A stretch of DNA of 64,000 nucleotides. It comes from an uncultured Prevotellaceae bacterium (GTDB lineage: Bacteria > Bacteroidota > Bacteroidia > Bacteroidales > Bacteroidaceae). The DNA lies in NCBI GenBank assembly GCA_902767775.1, contig CACXIP010000005.1, forward strand, positions 62,001 to 126,000. Reading direction: 5' to 3'. Positions 28,168 to 36,718 of the stretch are shown piece after piece (position 1 is the stretch's first letter; every line of letters starts with the position of its first letter). Below the pieces are notes generated by a model. That model was not told the DNA's origin, searched no databases, and saw only the letters and a program-made list of their open reading frames with translations. A program made the translations under genes and the position numbers.

Positions 28168-28727
28168 TATTACCTATTTATATTTACGGACAGGAGGTGC
28201 TGAGAAAGGTGGCACAGGATATCCCCGCCGACTACCCCGAACTGCCTGCGCTCATCCAGGACATGCTGGAGACGCTCGACGAGTCGGAGGGCATCGGTCT
28301 TGCCGCGCCTCAGGTGGGCAAGAACATCAGGGTGGTGGTCATCGACCTCAACGTACTGTCCGAGGACATGCCTGAATACAAAGGCTTCAGAAAGGCTTTC
28401 ATCAACCCCCATATCGTGGAACTCGACGACACGGAGACCGACACGATGGAGGAAGGATGCCTCAGTCTGCCCGGCATCCATGAAAAGGTGACAAGGCCCA
28501 CACGCATCCACGTGACCTACGAGGACGAACAGCGGCAGAAGCATGACGAGTGGGTGGACGGCTATCTCGCCCGCGTCATGCAGCATGAGTTCGACCATCT
28601 TGACGGCAAGGTGTTCATCGACCGCATCTCGCCTTTCCGCAAGACCATGATCAAGAGCAAAATCAAGGCTCTGCTCCAGGGACGGTACAGTTGCTCCTAT
28701 CGCACCAAGCCCGCCTTGAGGAAATAA
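28164..28727 (+). CDS. def: Peptide deformylase
   Basis: A 187-residue metalloenzyme that removes the formyl group from the initiator Met of new proteins. All three signature motifs are present: GIGLAAPQVG near 43-52, EEGCLSLPG near 96 (metal-ligand Cys), and QHEFDHLDG near 139 (two metal-ligand His and the catalytic Glu). The start overlaps the ruvX stop (ATGA). A TPR protein begins 8 bp after the stop. Essential housekeeping gene; no anomaly seen. Confidence 0.95.
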   Translation: MILPIYIYGQEVLRKVAQDIPADYPELPALIQDMLETLDESEGIGLAAPQVGKNIRVVVIDLNVLSEDMPEYKGFRKAFINPHIVELDDTETDTMEEGCLSLPGIHEKVTRPTRIHVTYEDEQRQKHDEWVDGYLARVMQHEFDHLDGKVFIDRISPFRKTMIKSKIKALLQGRYSCSYRTKPALRK

Positions 28728-28735
28728 CGGCTGCC

Positions 28736-30703
28736 ATGGACAGGCGGGGCGTATTCCTTTTACTGGCACTTCTGCCACTCACGGTGTCTGCACAGTTCAA
28801 TGTCGACAGACTCATCATGAGTGGCAGAAGCGCGTTGTTTTACGAGGACTATGTGCTCGCCATCCAACATTTCAACAGGGCTATCCAGTCGAAACCCTAT
28901 CTCTATGAACCATGGTATTACCGTGGGATAGCCAAATATTACCTTGATGACTTCGCCGGCGCTGAGGGCGACTGCACCGAGGCCATCAACCTCAATCCCT
29001 ATGTCACCAGCATCTACGAACTGAGAGGCCTCTGCCGCATCAGGGAGAAGAAATACGAGGAAGCCATTGCCGACTATGACCGTGCGCTGCGCGATGAACC
29101 GTCGGCGCAGAACTTTTGGTTCAACCGCATGCTGTGCCGCATTGAACTGAAAGACTACGACCGCGCACAACTGGAACTGGACACCATCATCCACAAATGG
29201 GACAAGTATGCCCGTGCATACTCTGTCAAGGCGGGCATCTGCCTGTTGCAGAACGACACGACAGCGGCTGCTGGATGGCTCGACAAAGCCCTCGAAATCG
29301 ACCCCTATGACTGGGAGTCGTGGCTGACGCGTGCCAACATCAGTCTGTCGAGGCAGAAATGGAAGGAGGCAGACAAACAACTTGGACAGGTGATTCACCT
29401 TAAGCCCAAGATGGTAGGCTGCTATGTCAACCGTGCTTTGGCAAGACTCAACATCAACAACCTCCGTGGAGCGATGGCAGACTATGACATGGCCATCGAA
29501 ATCGACCCCGAGAATTTCCTCGCGCACTACAACCGTGGCATCCTGCGCGTGCAGGTGGGTGACGACAACCGTGCCATTGAGGATTTCGACTTCATCGTGC
29601 GCATGGAGCCCGACAACATCATGTCGGTGTACAACCGTGCGCTGCTCCTGCATAAGACAGGCGACCTGAGGGGTGCCATCCGCGACTATACCACCATCAT
29701 CAACCAATTCCCCAACTTCTGGGAGGGACTCTACCGCCGTGCAGAGTGCTACCGCCGGTTGGGCATGTCCGGACAGGCGGAGATGGATGAGTTCAGAATC
29801 TTCAAGGCACAGATGGACAAGCACATCGGTGTGCAGCCAAGATGGTCGAAGAGCCAAATCAAGCAGACGAGGAAGAGAAGCGAGATTGACTTCGACAAAT
29901 ACAACCATGTAGTGGTGGAGGATGAGGAACCGAAAACCATCGAACATGAGTATGAGAGTGTCTATAGGGGTAAGGTGCAGAACCGCAAGGTCGACCTCGA
30001 CTATATGCCCATGTACCACTTGTCGTACATGCGCTACGCCAATGTCGTCAAAGCCTACCAGGTGTTCGACAAGGCGGTTGACGCTTTCAACCAGCGCCAG
30101 CAACCACGCTATACGCTCTACCTGACCTGCAACCCCAGTGCGCTGAACGAACAACAGTCAAGTGTCGTGTTCGCATATGCCGACACACTGGCAGCACAGA
30201 TACAGGATGAACCCGATGTGCAGAAAACGAAATACCTGTTGCTGCAGAGGGCGGTGGCACACACCGTGGTGCAAAACTACGGCGATGCCATCGACGACCT
30301 GACTACTGCCATTGGCATTGACCCCAACTTCGCCCTTGCCTATTGGCAACGGGGTGTCTGTGCTGCTGTGGTCAATGAGTTCAACACCACACAGGGTGTC
30401 GAGGCGAAAATCAAGGAGGCCAACGCCATGTATGACCTCAACAAGGCTCTGGAACTGATACCCGACGACCCCTACATCCATTACGACAGGGGCAACCTAT
30501 ACTTCAGCCAGGGAGATTATGCCAAGGCCATCGAGGATTATGATGCCGCCATCAATGCCAACCACTTGCCGGAGGCTTATTACAACCGCGGACTGGCGCA
30601 TATCCACAATGGCAACCTTCAGCAAGGCATCGCCGATCTCAGCAAAGCGGGAGAGCTGGGCATCTACAGCGCATACGGCATGATTAAGAAATACTCAAAA
30701 TAA
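28736..30703 (+). CDS. Periplasmic tetratricopeptide repeat protein
   Basis: A 655-residue protein with a signal peptide (about 1-18, MDRRGVFLLLALLPLTVSAQ) and about a dozen TPR units along the chain, most with the FxxAIxDYxxAIxxxP pattern (for example AIQHFNRAIQSKPYLYEPW, AMADYDMAIEIDPENFLAHY, AIEDYDAAINANHLPEAYYN). A charged non-TPR stretch interrupts them around 375-440. TPR arrays bind other proteins. The ATG at 28736 gives the signal peptide, while an in-frame upstream ATG at 28691 runs inside def. Conserved position behind ruvX-def suggests a general envelope role. Confidence 0.85.
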   Translation: MDRRGVFLLLALLPLTVSAQFNVDRLIMSGRSALFYEDYVLAIQHFNRAIQSKPYLYEPWYYRGIAKYYLDDFAGAEGDCTEAINLNPYVTSIYELRGLCRIREKKYEEAIADYDRALRDEPSAQNFWFNRMLCRIELKDYDRAQLELDTIIHKWDKYARAYSVKAGICLLQNDTTAAAGWLDKALEIDPYDWESWLTRANISLSRQKWKEADKQLGQVIHLKPKMVGCYVNRALARLNINNLRGAMADYDMAIEIDPENFLAHYNRGILRVQVGDDNRAIEDFDFIVRMEPDNIMSVYNRALLLHKTGDLRGAIRDYTTIINQFPNFWEGLYRRAECYRRLGMSGQAEMDEFRIFKAQMDKHIGVQPRWSKSQIKQTRKRSEIDFDKYNHVVVEDEEPKTIEHEYESVYRGKVQNRKVDLDYMPMYHLSYMRYANVVKAYQVFDKAVDAFNQRQQPRYTLYLTCNPSALNEQQSSVVFAYADTLAAQIQDEPDVQKTKYLLLQRAVAHTVVQNYGDAIDDLTTAIGIDPNFALAYWQRGVCAAVVNEFNTTQGVEAKIKEANAMYDLNKALELIPDDPYIHYDRGNLYFSQGDYAKAIEDYDAAINANHLPEAYYNRGLAHIHNGNLQQGIADLSKAGELGIYSAYGMIKKYSK

Positions 30704-30786
30704 ACAGTTTATTCTATAGTCTCTATCATTTCTTTAGCGTCTATAGATATTTCGTCGAAAAATCACTGGGAATGGTCGAAAATCAG

Positions 30787-30817
30787 ATTGCATCTGTAGC
30801 AATCTGGTGTACCTTTG
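30787..30817 (+). promoter_or_regulatory. Promoter of the second barrel gene
   Basis: ATTG at 30787-30790, 19-bp spacer, TACCTTTG at 30810-30817, 39 bp before the ATG at 30857. The -7 element is identical to that before the LytS gene at 8078. Confidence 0.7.
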
Positions 30818-30856
30818 CGACATAAATAATGACGAAATATTAAAAAAACAACAAAT

Positions 30857-33349
30857 ATGCAAACCATCAAGACATTTTTGACCTGCCTGATGCTTATCGC
30901 ATCGGCAACCGTGATGGCACAGACCACCACCGTGAAAGGAACTGTGACAGACAAGACACTCGGCGAGGGAGAGCCCTTCGCCACCATCCGTATCTACAAG
31001 CAAGGCAAGACCGACAAGGCCGTCGCCATGTTTCTCACCGACAAAGACGGTGCCTTCAGCCATGAGGTGGAAGGCAAAGGCTCCCATGACCTCGTAGTGA
31101 GCAGCATCGGCAAGGCCGACCTCCACCAAACCATCACCCTCGGCGAGAAAACCGTGCTCGACCTCGGCACCCTTACCCTGAGCGATGACGCCAAGACACT
31201 GAGCGGTGTGGAAGTGGTGGCACAAAAGCCACTGGTGAAGATGGACGTGGACAAGATGAGCTACCGTGTGGAGGACGATGCCGACGCACAGTCGAGCACA
31301 GTGCTTGACATGCTCAGGAAAGTACCTATGGTGACCGTCGACGGACAGGACAACATCTCGGTCAATGGTTCATCATCCTTCAAGGTGTATGTTGACGGAA
31401 AGCCCAATGCCATGTTCTCCACCAATCCGTCGATGATTTTCAAGAGCATGCCCGCCACCGCCGTCAAGAGCATCGAGGTAGTGACCAATCCCGGTGCCAA
31501 ATATGACGCTGAAGGTGCCTCCGGTGTGCTCAACATCGTGCTCAACAAGCAGATGGCGGCTGCCGGCAGCCTCAACGGACTCAATGGCACGGTGCGTGCC
31601 TCTGCAGGTACCAATGCCACCGGCCTCGGCATCTTCGTCAGCGGTCAGCAGGACAAGCTCTCCTACAGCGCCAACGTGATGACCAACTATTCTTATCCCA
31701 AGTCGCCGGAGGTAAACATGGACCAGATGAACGGCGCCACCGGCATCACCTCCCACTACGACACCGACACCAAGCTCCCCTTCAATATGGGCAACATCAG
31801 CCTGGGCTATGACCTCAACGAAAAGAGTTCCATCAACACTACCCTCTCCACCACCCTGCTCAACATGCGCAACAAGGGTACCTACACAACCAACATGGGT
31901 ACGGCTGCCAATGGCTTTGCCTACAACAGCAAGATGGACATGAAGAACAACCAGACTGCTCTCAATTGGAACATCGACTATCAGCGATTCTTCAATCCCG
32001 ACCGCACCAAGTCGTTCACCATCAGCTACCAACTCAGCTACAGTCCGACAAAGAATGAGCAGCGCAACGACTTCGACATGGGCGACAACACATGGGTAGA
32101 CCTCACCGACCGCTACTCCATCAGCAAGAGCCACACCACCGAGCACACGATGCAGCTCGACTACACCACTCCCATTGCCCAGGGACAGACCCTCAGCACC
32201 GGTGCGAAGGCCATGCTCCGCCGCGCCTCGTCAGACTCGAAATACTACCTGTCGGATGTATACAACGAGCAGATGAGCATGGATTACCTCTACAAGAACA
32301 ACATCGCAGCCCTCTATGCGGAGTATGAGAACAGATGGGGAAGCGCCAGTGCCAAGGCTGGTCTGCGCTATGAGCACACCTGGCAGGACGTGGAATACCG
32401 TCTGGGCAACGGCACCAACTTCTCGAAAGACTACGGCACCCTCGTGCCCTCGGCAGCCCTCTCCTACTCTCTCGCCCCCACCCGCAATATCGGACTGACC
32501 TACAACATGCGCATCTCACGCCCCGGCATCACCTACCTCAATCCCTACATCGACCGCTCCGACCCCAACAGCCTGACATACGGCAACACCGACCTCGATG
32601 TGGAGAAGTCGCACAACGTGTCGCTGGTCTACAACATGTTCTCACAGAAACTGATGCTCAATGTCAACCTCCGCCATACCTATACCGGCAACACCATCGA
32701 ACAATATAGTTTCTATGACAACAACCTGCTCAACACCACTTACGGCAACATCGTGAAGAAGAACCAAACCGGCGTGACCGGATACCTCAACTGGCTCGCC
32801 ACCAAGGACACCCGTCTCTTCTTCAACGGCGGACTCAACTATACCGATTTGCGCAGCGATGTGCTCGACGCCAACAACGGCGGATGGCAGGCAACAGCCA
32901 TGATGGGCGTGCAGCAGACACTGCCCTGGAACCTGAAGGCTGCCGCCTATCTCATCACCTCGACGAAGACCTATACCCTGCAAGGATGGTCGAGCGGATT
33001 CAACTTGGTGACCGCCTCCCTCTCGAAATCGCTGCTCAACGACAAACTGACCATCGGTGTGCAGGCCCTCACCGGTCTCTCCGAAGGCGGCAGCATCAAG
33101 ATGGAGACCTACAGCAAGGGCAGCAACTTCTCGCAGAAGCAGAGCATCAAGGTGCCCATCAGCGGCGTGAGCCTTACCCTCAGCTATACGTTTGGCAAGA
33201 ACCGCCAACAGACACGCATGCACCAGTCACGCATCCAAAGCGACTACATCGAGCAGCAGTCACAGGGTGAGATGCTCAACAGCGTAGGTTCAGGAACCGG
33301 AACGGGAGCCGGAGCAGGTGCTGGAGCAGGAAGCGGTATGCCGATGTAA
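30857..33349 (+). CDS. Outer-membrane beta-barrel protein, TonB-receptor-like
   Basis: An 830-residue outer-membrane protein with a signal peptide (about 1-22), a carboxypeptidase-regulatory-like domain (about 24-110, VKGTVTDKTLGEGEPFATI), a plug-like region (about 115-235, with VLDMLRKVPMVTVDG) and an OMP_b-brl_3-type barrel. The C-terminus ends in an unusual run of Gly, Ala, Thr and Ser (about 810-827). Own promoter at 30787-30817. A LytS kinase and LytTR regulator follow, the same gene order as at 5031-9675. Ligand unknown; the paired sensor suggests regulated expression. Confidence 0.85.
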   Translation: MQTIKTFLTCLMLIASATVMAQTTTVKGTVTDKTLGEGEPFATIRIYKQGKTDKAVAMFLTDKDGAFSHEVEGKGSHDLVVSSIGKADLHQTITLGEKTVLDLGTLTLSDDAKTLSGVEVVAQKPLVKMDVDKMSYRVEDDADAQSSTVLDMLRKVPMVTVDGQDNISVNGSSSFKVYVDGKPNAMFSTNPSMIFKSMPATAVKSIEVVTNPGAKYDAEGASGVLNIVLNKQMAAAGSLNGLNGTVRASAGTNATGLGIFVSGQQDKLSYSANVMTNYSYPKSPEVNMDQMNGATGITSHYDTDTKLPFNMGNISLGYDLNEKSSINTTLSTTLLNMRNKGTYTTNMGTAANGFAYNSKMDMKNNQTALNWNIDYQRFFNPDRTKSFTISYQLSYSPTKNEQRNDFDMGDNTWVDLTDRYSISKSHTTEHTMQLDYTTPIAQGQTLSTGAKAMLRRASSDSKYYLSDVYNEQMSMDYLYKNNIAALYAEYENRWGSASAKAGLRYEHTWQDVEYRLGNGTNFSKDYGTLVPSAALSYSLAPTRNIGLTYNMRISRPGITYLNPYIDRSDPNSLTYGNTDLDVEKSHNVSLVYNMFSQKLMLNVNLRHTYTGNTIEQYSFYDNNLLNTTYGNIVKKNQTGVTGYLNWLATKDTRLFFNGGLNYTDLRSDVLDANNGGWQATAMMGVQQTLPWNLKAAAYLITSTKTYTLQGWSSGFNLVTASLSKSLLNDKLTIGVQALTGLSEGGSIKMETYSKGSNFSQKQSIKVPISGVSLTLSYTFGKNRQQTRMHQSRIQSDYIEQQSQGEMLNSVGSGTGTGAGAGAGAGSGMPM

Positions 33350-33364
33350 AAAGAAAGCTGGATA

Positions 33365-33396
33365 TTTGGACAATCCATAATAAAGAATTATATTTG
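33365..33396 (+). promoter_or_regulatory. Promoter of the second LytS gene (leaderless)
   Basis: TTTG at 33365-33368, 20-bp spacer, TATATTTG at 33389-33396. The ATG of the kinase begins 5 bp later at 33401, so transcription should start at or next to the start codon. Confidence 0.72.
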
Positions 33397-33400
33397 CAAC

Positions 33401-34444
33401 ATGAAGGCGAACATCAGTAGAAAAGACATCGGGCTGTTGCTGATACAGTTGGGGGTGTGGGGAGCCATCATCCTGATTCCCCCACTCGTAGCACTCCTGG
33501 CAACACGCAACACATCATCCGGCATCACCTTCCTGAGGATGCTGTGGTTCAACCTGCAGTCACCAGTTCTGCTCTACTTCATCAACTTCTACATCTTCTG
33601 GCCCCTGCTGGCAGCCAAGCGCCGCTATGTGCTGTTTGTCATCGCCAACATCATCGCCTTCTTTGTCCTCAATCCCGGCCTGCTCTTTTTCAGGCACCAT
33701 CCCGCACCGCCCGATGTGCATATACCCGAGAATGCATGGCTGGGCATGTTCTCCGGTCTCTTCATCTTCTTCCTGCTCAACCTCGCCAGCATCTCCGCCG
33801 CCATCGTGCTGCGCCATTTCCTGCGAACCCAACAAATCAGGAAGCAGCTGGAAGAAGAGCGGCACAAGAACACAGAGGCAGAACTGGCATGGCTGAAGAA
33901 CCAAATCAATCCGCACTTTCTGTTCAACACGCTCAACAACATCTCAAGTCTCACGCAGATTGATGCCGATGCCGCACAGGATGCCATCGCCCAACTCAGC
34001 GACCTGCTGCGCTATGCCATCTACAAGACCAACCAGACGATGGTGCCCATCAGCGGCGAGGTGGAGTTCATGCGCAACTACATCAGTCTGATGCAGCTCC
34101 GCTGCAACGAGAAGACCACCGTGAGCACACAGTTCAACATTGCCAATCCGCAGTTGGAGATAGCACCGCTCATCTTCATCTCACTGATAGAAAACGCCTT
34201 CAAACATGGAGTGAGCAGCAACCGCCCCTCCTCCATCGACATACGGCTCGAACAGAATGAGGAGGGTATCACTTTCCGCTGCGCCAACACCAACTTCCCC
34301 AAGAGCGATGCCGACCGGAGCGGCAAGGGCATCGGTCTGGAGAACACCCGCCGCCGACTCGACCTGCTCTACAGCGACCGCTATGAATGGGAGCAGCAGT
34401 TGGTGGACGAAATCTACACCACCACCATCACCATCCATCCATGA
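33401..34444 (+). CDS. LytS-family sensor histidine kinase
   Basis: A 347-residue kinase with four membrane segments (about 10-34, 45-65, 73-96 and 109-137), a coiled linker and a His_kinase domain. The phospho-acceptor is in NQINPHFLFNTLNN (about 167-180), the N-box in IENAFKHG near 264, and an intact G-box in GKGIGLENTRRRL near 310. It overlaps the response regulator by 4 bp. The promoter at 33365-33396 leaves almost no 5' leader. It has two more membrane segments than the kinase at 8078, so the two pairs are likely to sense different signals. Confidence 0.9.
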   Translation: MKANISRKDIGLLLIQLGVWGAIILIPPLVALLATRNTSSGITFLRMLWFNLQSPVLLYFINFYIFWPLLAAKRRYVLFVIANIIAFFVLNPGLLFFRHHPAPPDVHIPENAWLGMFSGLFIFFLLNLASISAAIVLRHFLRTQQIRKQLEEERHKNTEAELAWLKNQINPHFLFNTLNNISSLTQIDADAAQDAIAQLSDLLRYAIYKTNQTMVPISGEVEFMRNYISLMQLRCNEKTTVSTQFNIANPQLEIAPLIFISLIENAFKHGVSSNRPSSIDIRLEQNEEGITFRCANTNFPKSDADRSGKGIGLENTRRRLDLLYSDRYEWEQQLVDEIYTTTITIHP

Positions 34445-35205
34445 ACCCACTCACCTGCATCATCACCGATGACGAGCCATTGGCTGTCAGACTTCTGGAG
34501 TCGTTTGTCACCAAAACTCCCGACCTACAACTGTTGGGGTCGTATACCGACTCGGTGGAGGCGATAGCCGCCGTCAAGGAAAAACAGCCCAACCTGCTGT
34601 TTCTCGACATCCAGATGCCCGACATCAATGGTATGGAACTCGCCCATATGGTGCCGCAGGAGACACGCATCATCTTCACCACAGCCTTTCAAGAATACGC
34701 CTTTGAGAGTTACGAGGTGTCGGCGCTCGACTTCCTGCTCAAGCCCATCCGTTACGGGAAATTCCTTGCTGCCGTGGAAAAGGCACGCCAATGGTTTGGT
34801 CTGACAGCAGCAGCCGAGGCCGCCACGTCTGCTGAGAACACACAGCAGCAAGGCACAACAGAAACCCAGCCGACGGCACAGACCGTCTTCCTCAAGGTCG
34901 ACGGCGAATACCGTCAGGTAGCGTTCAGCGACATCCTCTATGTCAGCGGGATGAAGGATTATGTGATGTTCTACACCGAAGGCGAGCGGAAACCCCTCAT
35001 CACCCACATGACGATGAAGGCAGCGGAGGAACTCCTCCCCGCATCACTGTTCATGCGCGTCAATCGTTCCTACATCGTCGCACTCAACAAAATCCGAAGT
35101 GTTGACCGCAACGACTGCCTCTACATCGGCAACGAAATCATCCGCGTCACCGATGCCTACAAAGAGGCTTTCGCCCAGTATATGCAAACAAAGACCTGTA
35201 ATTAG
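34441..35205 (+). CDS. LytTR-family response regulator
   Basis: A 254-residue regulator. The receiver (about 1-118) has the acidic pair in IITDDE, phospho-acceptor Asp in LLFLDIQMPDINGMEL (about 55) and Lys in FLLKPIRYG near 104. A Thr/Ala/Gln-rich linker (about 120-148) leads to a LytTR domain (about 150-250, FLKVDGEYRQV, LFMRVNRSYIVALNKI). The start at 34441 overlaps the kinase stop; an earlier in-frame ATG at 34387 lies in the kinase gene. A bidirectional terminator lies over its stop codon. Confidence 0.9.
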   Translation: MNPLTCIITDDEPLAVRLLESFVTKTPDLQLLGSYTDSVEAIAAVKEKQPNLLFLDIQMPDINGMELAHMVPQETRIIFTTAFQEYAFESYEVSALDFLLKPIRYGKFLAAVEKARQWFGLTAAAEAATSAENTQQQGTTETQPTAQTVFLKVDGEYRQVAFSDILYVSGMKDYVMFYTEGERKPLITHMTMKAAEELLPASLFMRVNRSYIVALNKIRSVDRNDCLYIGNEIIRVTDAYKEAFAQYMQTKTCN

Positions 35206-35221
35206 TTGCAGGTCTTTGTTT
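35189..35221 (+). terminator. Bidirectional terminator
   Basis: CAAAGACCTG (35189-35198) pairs perfectly with CAGGTCTTTG (35209-35218), 10-nt loop, followed by TTTG. The stem includes the stop codon of the LytTR gene in its loop and lies between convergent genes, so it can serve the isomerase gene from the other side. Confidence 0.75.
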
Positions 35222-35240
35222 GATATGTCTTCACATATTT

Positions 35241-36662
35241 TTATTCGTGCACGTACAGGTTCCAGCCGAGGTAGGTGTCGATGGCCTCGTTGAGGATTTC
35301 GACCACATCGGTGCGGCACATGGCCACATGGTGCTCAAAACCGTTCTTGCAGATGTATTTCATCAGACGCTGCAGACCTTCGACCTTGGTGACGGCGATG
35401 CATCCGTCCATGCCATACGGCTCGTCGGTAATCTCACCCTTGCCAAGATATGCCTTGATGCATCCCTTCGGGTCGTCCGTCGAGATGCGGAAGAAGGTGA
35501 AGTCGCCTGCTGTCACCTTGGCATAGACAGCACCAAAGGTGTTGATTTTGCCGAGGGTGCGGCCGAGCACGCCAAGAGGACCGAGCTTGAGGTTGTTCTG
35601 CACGAATGACTTGGGATAATTGCCACAGTGGGTGCAGACACATTTGTTGCGTTCCTCCGCAAAGTTGTTGTTCCAATCGAGGAGTGCGGAAGCCTTGCCC
35701 GAGGCCAAAGTCAAAGCATACATCGACACGGCACCGGCGATGTCGGTCTCACAGGCAGCAGGAATGAGTTTGTCGCCCAACATCGACATGGTGACACATG
35801 CGGCACAACCATAGTTCTGCTCCAGCGAATCCCAGCACTGGATGGCGACTGCCTGCACATCGTTCGCCTCAATCCATGCCTCGACGGCAACGCCAAACTT
35901 CGCCACGAGATTGAGTTTCTCACGATAGCTGTCAGGCACCTCAGCATAGTTGGCGATGCGCTGGCACATCTCTGTGAATTTCGGGTCGTCATCAGCTATT
36001 TTCTGTGCTGCGAAAAGAATCTCCGATAGGTCGGCTGGCACCACAGTGATGCCGCTGCGCTGCAACAGTTTCTCACTGGCTCGGCAAGTATTGAAGCCTA
36101 ATGGACGAGTACCGATTTGACCGATGCGGCAGTGGCGCAAACCATTGACCACACGGCAGATGGCAGCAAAACGACTGAGGTCCTTCGCCAGCAGCGGGCT
36201 GTAGATGGAATAGGTGTGCAGTGAAGTGTCAGTGAACGGGATGCCATACTGATAGAGGTTGTTGCATACAGAAATTTTTCCACAGAAGGCATCACGGCGG
36301 CTGTCGAGGTCCACCTTGTCGTTCTCGTCATCACATGCCTGCACCATGATAGGTACATTGAGGTCAGCATCGCTGATGGCATTGATGATGCCTATCTCGA
36401 AGCCGAAATTGGGCAGGGAGACAACGATGCCGTCAATCTCATCGCGATGCTCACGAAACTGTTTCGACACCTTGAGGCCATCCTCACGTGTCTCGATGCT
36501 GCTGCTTCCCGTCGGTGTGGCATCCTCGGGGAGAATCACATACTCAAAGCCCAGTTCGTCCATCGTGAGCAGCAGTTGCTTGCGGACATCACGGGCCAGT
36601 TCTGAATTAAAGTAGGCGCGGGTTCCGATAATCACGCCAAAACATGTTTTTCCGTTTCTCAT
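35241..36662 (-). CDS. L-fucose/arabinose-isomerase-fold aldose isomerase (probable apiose isomerase)
   Basis: A 473-residue cytoplasmic protein (MRNGKTCFGVIIGTRAYFNS) of the L-fucose isomerase-like superfamily, with the N-terminal Rossmann-like domains (VSLPNFGFEIGIINAI) and a C-terminal region with several Cys (CVCTHCGNYPKSF). Enzymes of this fold convert aldoses to ketoses. It is the last gene of an operon with an FGGY kinase and a two-subunit transketolase, which matches the D-apiose to D-apulose step of the transketolase route of apiose catabolism. L-fucose or another pentose is the alternative substrate. The ATG at 36662 is used: the in-frame extension to 36758 would be encoded by a simple repeat. 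A 36-nt leader shared with the apiosidase gene lies directly upstream. Confidence 0.72.
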   Translation of the reverse strand: MRNGKTCFGVIIGTRAYFNSELARDVRKQLLLTMDELGFEYVILPEDATPTGSSSIETREDGLKVSKQFREHRDEIDGIVVSLPNFGFEIGIINAISDADLNVPIMVQACDDENDKVDLDSRRDAFCGKISVCNNLYQYGIPFTDTSLHTYSIYSPLLAKDLSRFAAICRVVNGLRHCRIGQIGTRPLGFNTCRASEKLLQRSGITVVPADLSEILFAAQKIADDDPKFTEMCQRIANYAEVPDSYREKLNLVAKFGVAVEAWIEANDVQAVAIQCWDSLEQNYGCAACVTMSMLGDKLIPAACETDIAGAVSMYALTLASGKASALLDWNNNFAEERNKCVCTHCGNYPKSFVQNNLKLGPLGVLGRTLGKINTFGAVYAKVTAGDFTFFRISTDDPKGCIKAYLGKGEITDEPYGMDGCIAVTKVEGLQRLMKYICKNGFEHHVAMCRTDVVEILNEAIDTYLGWNLYVHE

Positions 36663-36664
36663 TA

Positions 36665-36715
36665 TTGGTGGTTTAGGGGGTTGGTCGTTTGGTCGTTTGG
36701 GGGGGTGAGGGGGAT
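36665..36715 (-). repeat. C/A-rich leader repeat, shared with the apiosidase gene
   Basis: Units of CCAAACGA on the minus strand ending 2 bp before the isomerase ATG. The 36 nt at 36700-36665 match 52859-52894 at 33 positions. Nearly devoid of G runs and therefore unstructured in mRNA. Confidence 0.85.
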
Positions 36716-36718
36716 GTT

